The notes beneath the pieces were generated by a model. The model did not search any database and was not told where the DNA came from. It saw only the letters and a list, made by a program, of their open reading frames with translations. Shown piece by piece: positions 10,411 through 20,363 of a stretch of DNA of 64,000 nucleotides. Numbering within the stretch: position 1 is the first letter of the stretch; each line of letters opens with the position of its first letter. The translations under genes and the position numbers were made by a program. Origin of the DNA: Streptococcus mitis (GTDB lineage: Bacteria > Bacillota > Bacilli > Lactobacillales > Streptococcaceae); the NCBI RefSeq assembly GCF_001281025.1, contig NZ_CP012646.1:773001-837000 (forward strand), given 5' to 3'.

Positions 10411-10475
10411 GGTTGGGGGGACTCAATCTTATTTTTTCTATTGCAAGAATGTACTGACAAGGAGGAGGTGAGAAG

Positions 10476-12872
10476 ATGGCCATAGCCAAGATTATCGTAG
10501 ATGTGCCTTTGATGCAGACGGACCAGCCCTATAGTTACAGGATTCCTAAGGAATTTGAGGGAATGCTAGAAGTTGGGATGCGGGTTCATGTGCCTTTTGG
10601 TAAGGGTAATCGCCTGATTCAAGGGATTGTTCTTGATTTGGATTCTCAATCAGCTGAAGAAGAGATAGAGCAAGATTTAAAAGATATTGTCGAGGTGTTG
10701 GATTTTTCTCCTGTTCTCACGCAAGAACAACTCTGGCTGGCTGAGGAGTTACGCAAATCTGTCTTCTCCTACAAAATCTCTATCCTCAAGGCTATGTTAC
10801 CGGGATTTCTAAACTCCAGCTATGACAAGATTCTCTATCCTCTGGAAGGCCTAAGTCATGAAGACCGAGAGCGCTTGTTTGATTCAGAAGATTCACTTGC
10901 CTTTTCTTCTCTAGATTTAGGTAAGCAAGCTGAAATGATGCGATTGACTAGAAAAGGCTTGCTTGGGCTAGAATATCAGGCAATTGATCAAAAGAAGGTC
11001 AAGACCCAGTCTTGGTATGAGGTAGACCTTGTTCAGTTAGAAGGTGTAGAGATTTCTGCGCGCGCCAAAAAAAAATTGGAATTGAGAGACTATTTACTGT
11101 CTCATCCTGAGAGTGCTTCCTTGGCCAGTTTGTTAGAGTCCTACTCGCGGGAGCAAGTCAACTTCTTTGTGGAACAAGGTGCTGTTACCATAGTCCAAAA
11201 AGAAGTCCAACGCTCGGCTGCTTATTTTGAAGGAATTGAAGCAAGTCAGCCTTTGGAGTTGAATCCAGAGCAAAGACAGGCGCGTGATGCGGTTGTGAGT
11301 GCGATTGGCAGTCATCAACCTCCCTTTCTCCTTCAAGGGATTACAGGAAGTGGGAAGACAGAGGTTTATTTACAAATAATCCAAGGAGCCCTGGATAAGG
11401 GGAAAACAGCCATCTTGTTAGTGCCTGAGATTTCCTTGACTCCTCAGATGACGGAGCGTTTTATTGCTCGCTTTGGTGAGAAAGTGGCCATCCTTCACTC
11501 AGGCTTGTCTAATGGTGAAAAGTATGATGAATGGCGCAAGGTGGAACGCGGCGATGCCCAAGTTGTGGTTGGCGCCAGATCGGCCATCTTTGCTCCGCTG
11601 AAAAATCTAGGTGTTATGATTATCGATGAGGAGCACGAAGCGACTTATAAGCAAGACAGTAATCCCCGCTACCATGCTAGAGAGGTGGCTATTTTACGGG
11701 CTCAGTACAATCAAGCTGCCCTGGTACTTGGTTCAGCAACTCCTAGTTTGGAAAGCCGTGCGCGGGCTGGAAAAGGCGTTTATCAACATTTACGTCTGAC
11801 CCAACGCGCCAATCCTTTAGCTAGGATCCCTGAGGTTCAAGTGATTGACTTTCGGGACTATATCGGACAAAACGAGACGTCAAACTTTACGCCTCCTTTG
11901 CTAGAAGCCATTCAAGACCGTCTGGCTAAAAAAGAACAGGTGGTTCTCATGCTCAATCGCCGTGGCTATTCTAGCTTTGTCATGTGTCGGGAGTGTGGGA
12001 CGGTGGATACTTGTCCTAACTGTGACATTTCTCTAACCTTGCACATGGATACCAAGACCATGAACTGCCATTATTGTGGTTTTTCAAAGGACATTCCTCA
12101 GGTATGCCCTAACTGTAAGAGTCGCAGTATTCGTTACTATGGGACGGGGACACAGAAGGCTTATGACGAGCTGGCAGAACTCTTTCCTCAGGCCCGCATT
12201 TTGCGGATGGATGTAGATACGACGCGCAAGAAAGGAAGTCACCAAGCTCTGCTTGACCAGTTTGGGCGAGGAGAAGCGGATATCTTGCTGGGTACACAGA
12301 TGATTGCTAAGGGCTTAGATTTTCCCAATGTAACCTTAGTCGGAGTGCTCAATGCGGATACGGCTTTAAATCTACCTGATTTCCGTTCTTCTGAAAGAAC
12401 TTTCCAGCTCTTGACTCAGGTGGCGGGCCGTGCAGGTCGGGCTGAAAAAGCTGGTCAGGTCTTGATTCAGTCTTATAATCCGCAGCACTATGCTATTCGA
12501 TTTGCCAAGGATCAGGATTACGAAGGCTTTTATGCCTATGAAATGGGAATCAGACGACAACTTGGTTATCCACCTTACTATTTCACCATTGGCATTACCC
12601 TTTCTCACAAGAAGGAAGAAGAGGTGATCAAACGTGCCTATGAAGTTATGAACATTTTGCGGTCAGGCTTGTCTGAAACCAGTAACATCCTTGGGCCGAC
12701 GCCCAAACCCATCGCCCGTACCCACAACCTCTATCATTACCAGATTTTAATTAAATACCGTTTAGAAGATGAGCTGGGGCCGACCCTCAATCAGGTCTTG
12801 GCCTTGACTCAAAAACGGGAAAATAGTGAGCTCCGTCTCAGCATTGACCATGAGCCACAGCAATTTTTATAA
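10476..12872 (+). CDS. priA: Primosomal protein N' (replication restart helicase PriA)
   Basis: This 798-aa helicase reloads the replisome at stalled forks. The N-terminal DNA-binding region is followed by a superfamily 2 helicase with Walker A GITGSGKTE (near residue 288) and a DEEHE box near residue 387. A zinc-binding insert follows with CRECGTVDTCPNC and CHYCG / CPNCKS pairs (residues about 507-550). The helicase motif QVAGRAGRAEKAG comes near residue 650. A run of nine A lies at 11067-11075 inside the gene. A strong RBS (GGAGGAGGTGAG) precedes the ATG. Confidence 0.96.
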   Translation: MAIAKIIVDVPLMQTDQPYSYRIPKEFEGMLEVGMRVHVPFGKGNRLIQGIVLDLDSQSAEEEIEQDLKDIVEVLDFSPVLTQEQLWLAEELRKSVFSYKISILKAMLPGFLNSSYDKILYPLEGLSHEDRERLFDSEDSLAFSSLDLGKQAEMMRLTRKGLLGLEYQAIDQKKVKTQSWYEVDLVQLEGVEISARAKKKLELRDYLLSHPESASLASLLESYSREQVNFFVEQGAVTIVQKEVQRSAAYFEGIEASQPLELNPEQRQARDAVVSAIGSHQPPFLLQGITGSGKTEVYLQIIQGALDKGKTAILLVPEISLTPQMTERFIARFGEKVAILHSGLSNGEKYDEWRKVERGDAQVVVGARSAIFAPLKNLGVMIIDEEHEATYKQDSNPRYHAREVAILRAQYNQAALVLGSATPSLESRARAGKGVYQHLRLTQRANPLARIPEVQVIDFRDYIGQNETSNFTPPLLEAIQDRLAKKEQVVLMLNRRGYSSFVMCRECGTVDTCPNCDISLTLHMDTKTMNCHYCGFSKDIPQVCPNCKSRSIRYYGTGTQKAYDELAELFPQARILRMDVDTTRKKGSHQALLDQFGRGEADILLGTQMIAKGLDFPNVTLVGVLNADTALNLPDFRSSERTFQLLTQVAGRAGRAEKAGQVLIQSYNPQHYAIRFAKDQDYEGFYAYEMGIRRQLGYPPYYFTIGITLSHKKEEEVIKRAYEVMNILRSGLSETSNILGPTPKPIARTHNLYHYQILIKYRLEDELGPTLNQVLALTQKRENSELRLSIDHEPQQFL

Positions 12873-12884
12873 GAAGGAGAAGAT

Positions 12885-13820
12885 ATGACAAAACTAATCT
12901 TTATGGGGACACCCGACTTTTCAGCAACAGTCTTAAAAGGACTTTTGACAGATGATCGTTACGAAATTCTAGCTGTTGTAACCCAGCCAGACCGTGCTGT
13001 TGGTCGTAAAAAAGTTATCCAAGAAACTCCAGTCAAACAGGCTGCCAAGGAAGCAGGGCTTCCTATTTATCAACCTGAAAAATTATCTGGAAGTCTAGAG
13101 ATGGAAGCTATTATGAATTTAGGAGCAGATGGAATTGTGACTGCTGCTTTTGGGCAGTTTCTCCCAAGCAAACTCCTTGATAGCATGGACTTTGCGGTCA
13201 ATGTTCACGCATCACTCCTTCCAAAACATCGTGGTGGTGCTCCAATCCATTATGCCTTGATTCAAGGGGATGATGAAGCTGGTGTGACCATTATGGAGAT
13301 GGTTAAGGAAATGGATGCAGGAGATATGATTTCTCGTCGCAGTATTCCTATCACGGATGAGGATAATGTCGGTACCTTGTTTGAAAAATTGGCGCTAGTT
13401 GGTCGTGATTTGCTTTTGGACACTTTACCGGCTTATATTGCTGGTGACATCAAACCTGAACCGCAGGATCCAAGTCAGGTTACCTTCTCTCCCAATATCC
13501 AGCCAGAGGAAGAAAAATTAGATTGGACTAAAAGCAGTCGTCAACTATTCAACCAAATCCGTGGGATGAACCCCTGGCCTGTTGCCCATACTTTCCTTAA
13601 GGGTGACCGCTTTAAGATTTATGAAGCGCTACCAGTAGAAGGTCAGGGAAATCCAGGTGAGATCCTCTCTATCGGCAAGAAAGAATTGATTGTCGCAACG
13701 GCAGAAGGAGCTCTATCCTTCAAACAAGTGCAACCAGCTGGTAAGCCTAAGATGGATATTGCTTCCTTCCTCAATGGAGTTGGACGTACATTGACTGTAG
13801 GAGAACGATTTGGTGACTAA
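12885..13820 (+). CDS. fmt: Methionyl-tRNA formyltransferase
   Basis: This 311-aa enzyme formylates initiator Met-tRNA using 10-formyl-tetrahydrofolate. The N-terminal Rossmann domain carries the signature [15 protein letters not shown] (about residue 106), including the catalytic His and the GGAPI stretch. The C-terminal OB-like tRNA-binding domain begins near residue 205. Its stop overlaps the start of rsmB, so the two are coupled. Confidence 0.96.
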   Translation: MTKLIFMGTPDFSATVLKGLLTDDRYEILAVVTQPDRAVGRKKVIQETPVKQAAKEAGLPIYQPEKLSGSLEMEAIMNLGADGIVTAAFGQFLPSKLLDSMDFAVNVHASLLPKHRGGAPIHYALIQGDDEAGVTIMEMVKEMDAGDMISRRSIPITDEDNVGTLFEKLALVGRDLLLDTLPAYIAGDIKPEPQDPSQVTFSPNIQPEEEKLDWTKSSRQLFNQIRGMNPWPVAHTFLKGDRFKIYEALPVEGQGNPGEILSIGKKELIVATAEGALSFKQVQPAGKPKMDIASFLNGVGRTLTVGERFGD

Positions 13821-15126
13821 AGTAGAAACGGCTAGAAGTATAGCCCTAGTAGTATTAGAGGATGTCTTTATCAATCAAGCATACTCAAACATCGCTTTAA
13901 ATAAGCATCTCAAAGGAAGTCAACTTTCTGCAGCAGACAAGGGTTTGGTGACCGAGCTGGTCTATGGAACGGTAGCCCGTAAACTGACTCTGGAATGGTA
14001 CCTGTCCCACTTTATAGAAGACCGAGACCAGTTAGACAGCTGGCTTTATGTTCTGCTTCTAATGAGTGCCTACCAGCTCCGCTATCTGGACAAAATTCCA
14101 GACCATGCTGTGGTCAATGAAGCAGTGGAATTTGCCAAAGTCCGTAAAAAAGGCAGTGAAAAATTAGTCAACGCCGTCCTTCGTCGTATCCTACGTGAAG
14201 GCTGGCCAGATATTGCTAGCATCAAACGAAAAAACAAGCGTGATTCCATTGCCTATTCTCTCCCAGTTTGGCTAGTTGCCAAGCTCAAGGAAGAATACGG
14301 AGAGGAGCGAGCGCAAGCTATTTTTGAAAGTCTTTTGGTGCGCAACAAGGCCAGTATTCGTGTGACTGATTTAAACCGAAAAGAGGAAATCCAAACCTTG
14401 TTGGAGGCCAGTGCTTCACCTTTGTCTGTTTCTGGTCTGGTTAAGGAGCAAGGCCACTTTGCGGGACATGACCTATTTTCAGAGGGGGCTATTACTATCC
14501 AAGACGAGTCTAGTCAGCTGGTTGCTCCGACGCTTGATTTAAAAGGGCATGAGCAGGTTCTAGATGCCTGTGCTGCTCCGGGTGGGAAAACAGCCCATAT
14601 AGCCTCTTATCTCACGACAGGTCAGGTTACTGCTCTGGACTTGTACGACCATAAGTTGGACTTAATTCAAGAAAACGCCCAACGTCTAGGGGTTGCAGAT
14701 CGGATTCAAAGGCAAAAATTGGATGCCAGAAAGGTACATGAGTTTTTTGGTCAGGATTCTTTTGATAAGATTTTGGTGGATGCTCCCTGTTCAGGAATCG
14801 GTCTTCTGCGCCGAAAACCAGACATCAAATACAATAAAGAAACGGCAGATTTCGCGTCCTTGCAGGAAATTCAGCTAGAAATATTAGGTAGTGTTTGTCA
14901 AACACTACGCAAAGGTGGTATAATAACTTATAGTACCTGTACTATTGTCTCAGAGGAGAACTTTCAAGTCGTACAGGCATTTTTAGAAAGTCATCCTGAA
15001 TTTGAGCAGGTAACACTAGAACATGAATGTAAGGATATCATGAAAGATGGCTGTATCCTCATTACACCTGAATTGTATGGAAGTGATGGATTCTTCATCA
15101 GTCAATTTCGCAAGATATCGGATTAG
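13813..15126 (+). CDS. rsmB: 16S rRNA (cytosine967-C5)-methyltransferase RsmB
   Basis: This roughly 437-aa methyltransferase acts on C967 of 16S rRNA. The N-terminal NusB-like RNA-binding domain (residues 1-140) is followed by a SAM domain with [12 protein letters not shown] (near residue 252) and the catalytic DAPCSG motif (near 318). STCT carries a second conserved Cys. A GTG at 13813 with AGGAG at 13799-13803 gives MTKVETAR, the start expected for the family; a TTG at 13810 is possible. It overlaps fmt by 8 bases. Confidence 0.94.
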   Translation: MTKVETARSIALVVLEDVFINQAYSNIALNKHLKGSQLSAADKGLVTELVYGTVARKLTLEWYLSHFIEDRDQLDSWLYVLLLMSAYQLRYLDKIPDHAVVNEAVEFAKVRKKGSEKLVNAVLRRILREGWPDIASIKRKNKRDSIAYSLPVWLVAKLKEEYGEERAQAIFESLLVRNKASIRVTDLNRKEEIQTLLEASASPLSVSGLVKEQGHFAGHDLFSEGAITIQDESSQLVAPTLDLKGHEQVLDACAAPGGKTAHIASYLTTGQVTALDLYDHKLDLIQENAQRLGVADRIQRQKLDARKVHEFFGQDSFDKILVDAPCSGIGLLRRKPDIKYNKETADFASLQEIQLEILGSVCQTLRKGGIITYSTCTIVSEENFQVVQAFLESHPEFEQVTLEHECKDIMKDGCILITPELYGSDGFFISQFRKISD

Positions 15127-15140
15127 GAAGGAACTGACAC

Positions 15141-15881
15141 ATGGAAATTTCATTATTAACAGATGTTGGTCAGAAACGAACAAATAACCAAGACTATGTC
15201 AACCACTATGTCAATAGAGCTGGACGTACCATGATTATCCTAGCTGATGGTATGGGAGGTCATCGTGCGGGGAATATCGCTAGTGAGATGGCGGTAACAG
15301 ACCTAGGTGTAGCTTGGGTAGATACTCAAATCGATACGGTTAATGAAGTACGTGAATGGTTTGCTAACAACCTTGAGATTGAAAATCAAAAGATTAACCA
15401 ATTGGGACAAGATGAAGCCTATAAAGGAATGGGAACAACTCTCGAGGCTGTTGCTATTATTGGCAATCAGGCTATCTATGCCCACATTGGGGATTCTCGT
15501 ATCGGTTTGATTCGTGGAGAAGAATACCACCAGTTAACAAGCGACCATTCTTTGGTCAATGAATTGCTCAAGGCTGGTCAATTGACACCTGAAGAAGCAG
15601 CTAGCCACCCACAGAAAAATATTATTACCCAGTCAATTGGTCAAAAAGACGAAATTCAGCCTGATTTTGGAATGATTACCCTTGCGACAGGAGATTATCT
15701 CCTACTTAATAGCGATGGATTAACCAACATGATTTCAGGCAGTGAGATTTGTGATATTGTAACCAGTGATATTCCTTTGGCAGATAAAACAGCGACGCTC
15801 GTGCGTTTTGCTAACAATGCAGGAGGTTTAGACAATATTACGGTTGCCCTTGTTTCTATGAACGAGGAGGATGAAGAATGA
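15141..15881 (+). CDS. phpP: PP2C-type Ser/Thr protein phosphatase PhpP (Stp)
   Basis: This 246-aa Mg/Mn-dependent phosphatase reverses phosphorylation by StkP. PP2C motifs are visible: [13 protein letters not shown] near the start, LADGMGGH (near residue 37), [10 protein letters not shown] (near 117) and a C-terminal [11 protein letters not shown] with the metal-binding Asp. Its last codons overlap the stkP start by 4 bases, so kinase and phosphatase are made together. Confidence 0.95.
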   Translation: MEISLLTDVGQKRTNNQDYVNHYVNRAGRTMIILADGMGGHRAGNIASEMAVTDLGVAWVDTQIDTVNEVREWFANNLEIENQKINQLGQDEAYKGMGTTLEAVAIIGNQAIYAHIGDSRIGLIRGEEYHQLTSDHSLVNELLKAGQLTPEEAASHPQKNIITQSIGQKDEIQPDFGMITLATGDYLLLNSDGLTNMISGSEICDIVTSDIPLADKTATLVRFANNAGGLDNITVALVSMNEEDEE

Positions 15882-17779
15882 TCCAAATCGGCAAGATTTT
15901 TGCCGGGCGGTATCGGATTATCAAACAAATTGGTCGAGGAGGCATGGCAGATGTATACTTGGCCAAGGATTTGATTCTAGACGGGGAAGAAGTGGCAGTA
16001 AAGGTCCTGAGGACCAACTACCAAACAGATCCCATTGCAGTGGCTCGTTTTCAGCGTGAAGCGAGAGCCATGGCAGATCTGGACCATCCTCATATCGTTC
16101 GGATTACAGATATTGGTGAGGAAGACGGTCAACAGTACTTAGCTATGGAGTACGTAGCAGGACTTGACCTCAAACGCTATATCAAGGAACACCATCCTCT
16201 TTCAAATGAAGAAGCGGTCCGAATCATGGGACAAATCCTCTTGGCTATGCGCTTAGCCCATACTAGAGGCATTGTTCACCGCGATTTGAAACCTCAAAAT
16301 ATCCTCTTGACACCAGATGGGACTGCCAAAGTCACAGATTTTGGGATTGCGGTAGCCTTTGCTGAGACGAGTCTGACTCAGACCAACTCTATGCTGGGCT
16401 CGGTTCATTACTTGTCACCAGAGCAGGCGCGTGGTTCTAAAGCGACTGTACAGAGTGATATCTATGCCATGGGGATCATCTTTTATGAGATGTTGACAGG
16501 ACATATCCCTTACGATGGGGATAGTGCAGTGACCATCGCCCTCCAGCATTTCCAGAAACCATTGCCATCGGTTATAGCTGAGAATCCATCTGTGCCTCAG
16601 GCTTTAGAGAATGTTGTCATCAAGGCAACTGCCAAGAAATTGACAGATCGTTATCAGTCAGTTGCAGAGATGTATGTGGACTTGTCTAGTAGTTTGTCTT
16701 ATAATCGTCGCAATGAGCCTAAATTGGTGTTTAATGATACCACTAAGGCTGACACCAAGACTCTTCCTAAAGTTCCACAAAGTACCTTGACTTCGATTCC
16801 TAAGGTGCAAACACAAAGTCCAAAGCCACAGACTGCGAAGCCGAGTCAGCAGGCTTCAGAGGACAATTACGCAACCAAGCCTGTTAAGAAACGGAAATTT
16901 AGAGTTCGCTATATGATTTTGTTGGCCAGCATTGTATTGGTGGCAGCTTCTCTTATTTGGATACTATCCAGAACTCCTGCAACAATTGCCATTCCAAATG
17001 TGGCAGGTCAGACAGTGGCGGAAGCCAAGGAAACCCTCAAGAAAGCCAATTTTGAGATTGGCGAGGAGAAATCAGAGGCTAGTGAAAAGGTGGAAGAAGG
17101 GCGGATTATCCGTACAGATCCTGACGCTGGAACTGGTCGAAAAGAAGGAACGAAAATCAATTTGGTTGTCTCATCAGGCAAGCAATCTTTCCAATTGAGC
17201 AATTATATCGGCCGTAAATCGACCGATGTTATCGCAGAGCTCAAGCAGAAGAAGGTACCTGAAAATCTCATCAAGATAGAGGAAGAAGAATCAAGCGAGA
17301 GTGAAGAAGGAACAGTTCTTAGACAGAGCCCGTCTGCTGGAACAACTTATGATTTGAGTAAGGCCTCAACAATTACTTTAACTATTGCTAAGAAAGTAAC
17401 AAGTGTTGCTATGCCAAGTTATATAGGATCTAGTCTTGAATTTACTAAAAATAATCTCGTTCAAATTGTCGGTATTAAAGAAGCCAACATTGAAGTTGTA
17501 GAAGTTACCACAGCTCCTTCCGGAACTGCTGAAGGTACCGTTGTTGAACAGAGTCCAAGAGCAGGTGAAAAGGTAGATTTGAATAAGACACGCATCAAGA
17601 TTTCAATTTACAAACCGAAAACACCGCCGTCAACATCATCATCAGCACCAGCCCAACGTGGAAACCAAGGTTCTACTACAACACCAAGTCAGGGGAACCA
17701 GCAAGGAAATCAACGAGGAGATACTCATTCTACTAATCAATCAAGTAGTGAGGGAAGCCACGAAAATTCACGTAATTAA
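15878..17779 (+). CDS. stkP: Eukaryotic-type Ser/Thr protein kinase StkP with three PASTA repeats
   Basis: This 633-aa membrane kinase senses cell-wall fragments and controls septal growth and division. The kinase domain (residues 1-275) has the glycine loop [21 protein letters not shown] (about 134) and DFGIA (about 154). A juxtamembrane linker leads to a single membrane helix (about 343-362). Three extracellular PASTA repeats follow, at about 368-434, 435-503 and 504-580, and then a 52-residue Ser/Thr/Gln/Asn-rich tail. Pneumococcal StkP is known for four PASTA repeats and 659 residues, so this version appears to lack one middle repeat and to have gained a different tail. It overlaps phpP and is followed by a terminator. 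Confidence 0.95.
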   Translation: MIQIGKIFAGRYRIIKQIGRGGMADVYLAKDLILDGEEVAVKVLRTNYQTDPIAVARFQREARAMADLDHPHIVRITDIGEEDGQQYLAMEYVAGLDLKRYIKEHHPLSNEEAVRIMGQILLAMRLAHTRGIVHRDLKPQNILLTPDGTAKVTDFGIAVAFAETSLTQTNSMLGSVHYLSPEQARGSKATVQSDIYAMGIIFYEMLTGHIPYDGDSAVTIALQHFQKPLPSVIAENPSVPQALENVVIKATAKKLTDRYQSVAEMYVDLSSSLSYNRRNEPKLVFNDTTKADTKTLPKVPQSTLTSIPKVQTQSPKPQTAKPSQQASEDNYATKPVKKRKFRVRYMILLASIVLVAASLIWILSRTPATIAIPNVAGQTVAEAKETLKKANFEIGEEKSEASEKVEEGRIIRTDPDAGTGRKEGTKINLVVSSGKQSFQLSNYIGRKSTDVIAELKQKKVPENLIKIEEEESSESEEGTVLRQSPSAGTTYDLSKASTITLTIAKKVTSVAMPSYIGSSLEFTKNNLVQIVGIKEANIEVVEVTTAPSGTAEGTVVEQSPRAGEKVDLNKTRIKISIYKPKTPPSTSSSAPAQRGNQGSTTTPSQGNQQGNQRGDTHSTNQSSSEGSHENSRN

Positions 17780-17782
17780 ATG

Positions 17783-17818
17783 AATCTTTGTCATGATTTC
17801 ATGGCAAAGATTTTTTTT
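17783..17818 (+). terminator. Terminator after stkP
   Basis: The stem AATCTTTG...CAAAGATT (17783-17790 with 17805-17812), with further inner pairing CATG/CATG, is followed by a run of T. It is strong and ends the gmk-stkP operon. Confidence 0.85.
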
Positions 17819-17867
17819 GAGTCCGGATTTGTGATAGAATAGAAGGAGTTGATAAAAGGAGGAAAGC

Positions 17868-18626
17868 ATGGAAGAATCAAGAGAATTAAATGCCGTCATC
17901 GATGTGATTATGTTAGCTGGAACCATTCTTCTCAAAAGTGGCTCAGAGATTCATCGTGTAGAAGATACCATGATTCGGATTGCGCATTCGCAGGGGATTG
18001 TGGATTGCAATGTTCTTGCCATGCCTGCTGCCATCTTTTTCTCCATTGAAAATACCAATATTTCGCGAATGAAACGCGTGACCTCATCTTCTTATAACAT
18101 CGAAAAAGTCTGCGATGTCAACCAGATTTCTCGTCAGCTGGTTGGGGGGCAAATTGATTTAGAAACAGCCTTCAAGCAATTGACGGCTTTGCAAGCCCAA
18201 CCTCTTCCTTATACCAAGTTGCAGGTGACTCTGGCTGCGACCTTTAGTGCTCCTTTCTTTTCAATTATGTTTAGTGGAAATATCTACGACGCACTCGGGG
18301 CAGGAGTGGCTACCTTATTTGGTTTTGCCTTTTCCCTCTATGTGGAAAAGTTTATCCGAATTCCCTTTGTAACAGCCTTTGCTGGAGCTTTTGTCTTTGG
18401 GATGATAGCTCAGTTTTGGGCGCGCTACACAGGCTTTCCCTCAACGGCAGATTTGATTATAGCTGGTGCGGTCATGCCTTTTGTACCAGGAATTGCCTTG
18501 ACCAATGCGGTCCGTGATATTATGACTAACCACATAAACTCTGGTATGAGCAAGATGTTTGAATCCCTGCTCATCACCCTTGCTTTAGGGGCAGGAACTT
18601 CTGTCGCCTTGGTATTGATGAATTGA
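17868..18626 (+). CDS. ThrE-family exporter, larger subunit (DUF1212)
   Basis: This 252-aa membrane protein corresponds to the first half of threonine/serine exporter ThrE (PF06738). The cytoplasmic N-terminal part (LAGTILLKSGSEIHRVEDTM) is the family signature. About five hydrophobic segments follow between residues 118 and 250. The next gene, 1 bp later, supplies the second half, so the split two-gene form is present, as is common in Firmicutes. The substrate is inferred only from the family. Confidence 0.87.
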   Translation: MEESRELNAVIDVIMLAGTILLKSGSEIHRVEDTMIRIAHSQGIVDCNVLAMPAAIFFSIENTNISRMKRVTSSSYNIEKVCDVNQISRQLVGGQIDLETAFKQLTALQAQPLPYTKLQVTLAATFSAPFFSIMFSGNIYDALGAGVATLFGFAFSLYVEKFIRIPFVTAFAGAFVFGMIAQFWARYTGFPSTADLIIAGAVMPFVPGIALTNAVRDIMTNHINSGMSKMFESLLITLALGAGTSVALVLMN

Positions 18627-18627
18627 T

Positions 18628-19077
18628 ATGACACTAACAACCTTTTTATTACAAGCAGTAGCAAGTCTTCTTGCTATAATCACTTTTTTAATCGTACTCA
18701 ATGTTCAACGTTCTATGCTCTTACCAGGAGGAATTTTGGGCATGGCTGTCTGGCTGATTTATCTCTTGCTTAAAGAACCGACCAATGTCATCGTAGCCAC
18801 CTTCATTGCGGCTATTATCGGTTCTTGTATCAGCCAGATTTTAAGTATTCTTTATAAGACTCCTGCTGTGGTCTTTATCTTGGCCATCTTGGCACCTCTG
18901 GTTCCGGGTTATCTTTCCTATCGGACAACTGCCTTTTTTGTGACAGGGGATTACAATCATGCCATTGCGAGTGCTACCTTGGTTGTCATGTTGGCTCTGG
19001 TAATCTCTATTGGAATGGCTAGTGGAACAGTAATTCTCAGATTTTATTCCTACTTAAGAAAACAGCATAAAAGTTAG
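18628..19077 (+). CDS. ThrE-family exporter, smaller subunit (ThrE_2, DUF3815)
   Basis: This 149-aa integral membrane protein has about five hydrophobic segments and corresponds to the C-terminal half of ThrE (PF12821). The motif LAPLVPGYLSYRT (near residue 90) matches the matching GIALTNAVRDI-type loop of the partner. It starts 1 bp after the larger subunit, so the two are co-translated. A terminator follows at once. Confidence 0.85.
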   Translation: MTLTTFLLQAVASLLAIITFLIVLNVQRSMLLPGGILGMAVWLIYLLLKEPTNVIVATFIAAIIGSCISQILSILYKTPAVVFILAILAPLVPGYLSYRTTAFFVTGDYNHAIASATLVVMLALVISIGMASGTVILRFYSYLRKQHKS

Positions 19078-19087
19078 AATAATAAGC

Positions 19088-19116
19088 GACTTGATTTGGT
19101 GAATCAAGTCTTTTTT
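19088..19116 (+). terminator. Terminator after the ThrE-type pair
   Basis: A perfect 9-bp stem GACTTGATT / AATCAAGTC (19088-19096 with 19102-19110, loop TGGTG) is followed by six T. Confidence 0.85.
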
Positions 19117-19139
19117 CTCTCTTTTACTGCCATTTGTGA

Positions 19140-19145
19140 TAAAAT
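19140..19145 (+). promoter_or_regulatory. Candidate -10 box of mvaS-mvaA
   Basis: TAAAAT in the context TGTGATAAAATAG lies 46 bp ahead of the mvaS start. No convincing -35 is visible. Confidence 0.4.
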
Positions 19146-19190
19146 AGTATAGAACGATTTTTTACAATGAATGATAAAACAGAGGTAAAT

Positions 19191-20363
19191 ATGACAATCG
19201 GTATTGATAAGATTGGTTTTGCGACCAGTCAATATGTCTTGAAATTACAAGACTTAGCAGAAGCGAGGGGAATTGACCCTGAAAAATTAAGCAAAGGACT
19301 CTTACTCAAGGAGTTGAGTATTGCGCCCCTAACTGAGGATATCGTGACCTTGGCAGCCAGTGCAAGTGATTCTATTTTAACTGAGCAAGAAAGATCAGAA
19401 ATTGATATGGTCATTGTGGCTACTGAGTCAGGAATTGACCAAAGTAAAGCTGCGGCCGTCTTTGTGCATGGTTTGCTGGGCATCCAGCCCTTTGCTCGTA
19501 GTTTCGAGATTAAAGAAGCTTGCTATGGAGCGACAGCTGCCCTTCATTATGCCAAATTGCATGTGGAAAATTCTCCAGAGTCCAAGGTCTTGGTCATTGC
19601 CAGTGATATTGCCAAATATGGAATTGAAACTCCAGGAGAACCAACTCAGGGTGCTGGAAGTGTGGCTATGTTGATTACACAAAATCCACGCATTATGGCC
19701 TTTAATAATGACAATGTGGCTCAGACCCGTGATATCATGGATTTCTGGCGTCCAAATTACTCGACAACACCTTATGTAAATGGTGTCTATTCTACCCAAC
19801 AATATTTGGATAGTTTGAAAACGACTTGGCTTGAATACCAAAAACGCTACCAGCTTACTTTGGATGATTTTGCAGCTGTTTGCTTCCACTTGCCTTATCC
19901 TAAATTAGCGCTAAAAGGCTTGAAAAAAATCATGGATAAGAGCCTGCCTCAAGAGAAAAAAGACCTCTTGCAAAACCACTTTGACCAGTCTATTCTCTAC
20001 AGTCAAAAGGTGGGGAATATCTACACTGGTTCCCTCTTCCTTGGACTTTTGTCTCTCTTGGAAAATACAGATAGCTTGAAGGCTGGGGATAAAATTGCCC
20101 TTTATAGTTACGGAAGTGGTGCTGTGGCTGAGTTCTTCAGTGGTGAATTGGTTGAAGGATATGAAGCTTATCTGGATAAAGGCCGTTTGAACAAGCTCAA
20201 CCAACGAACTGCCTTGTCTGTTGCTGACTATGAAAAAGTCTTCTTTGAGGAAGTAGACTTAGATGAAACAAATTCTGCCCAGTTTGCTGGCTATGAAAAT
20301 CAAGATTTTGCCTTGGTTGAAATTGTTGACCACCAACGCCGTTATAGCAAGGTTGAAAAATAA
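19191..20363 (+). CDS. mvaS: Hydroxymethylglutaryl-CoA synthase
   Basis: This 390-aa enzyme condenses acetyl-CoA and acetoacetyl-CoA to HMG-CoA, the first committed step of the mevalonate route to isoprenoids in streptococci. The catalytic Cys111 is seen in EIKEACYGATAAL, with GAGSVAMLI near residue 155 and CFHLPYPKL (catalytic His) near 235. The in-frame ATG at 19167 lies without an RBS; the ATG at 19191 follows AGAGG and is preferred. Its TAA shares a base with the mvaA ATG. Confidence 0.96.
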   Translation: MTIGIDKIGFATSQYVLKLQDLAEARGIDPEKLSKGLLLKELSIAPLTEDIVTLAASASDSILTEQERSEIDMVIVATESGIDQSKAAAVFVHGLLGIQPFARSFEIKEACYGATAALHYAKLHVENSPESKVLVIASDIAKYGIETPGEPTQGAGSVAMLITQNPRIMAFNNDNVAQTRDIMDFWRPNYSTTPYVNGVYSTQQYLDSLKTTWLEYQKRYQLTLDDFAAVCFHLPYPKLALKGLKKIMDKSLPQEKKDLLQNHFDQSILYSQKVGNIYTGSLFLGLLSLLENTDSLKAGDKIALYSYGSGAVAEFFSGELVEGYEAYLDKGRLNKLNQRTALSVADYEKVFFEEVDLDETNSAQFAGYENQDFALVEIVDHQRRYSKVEK

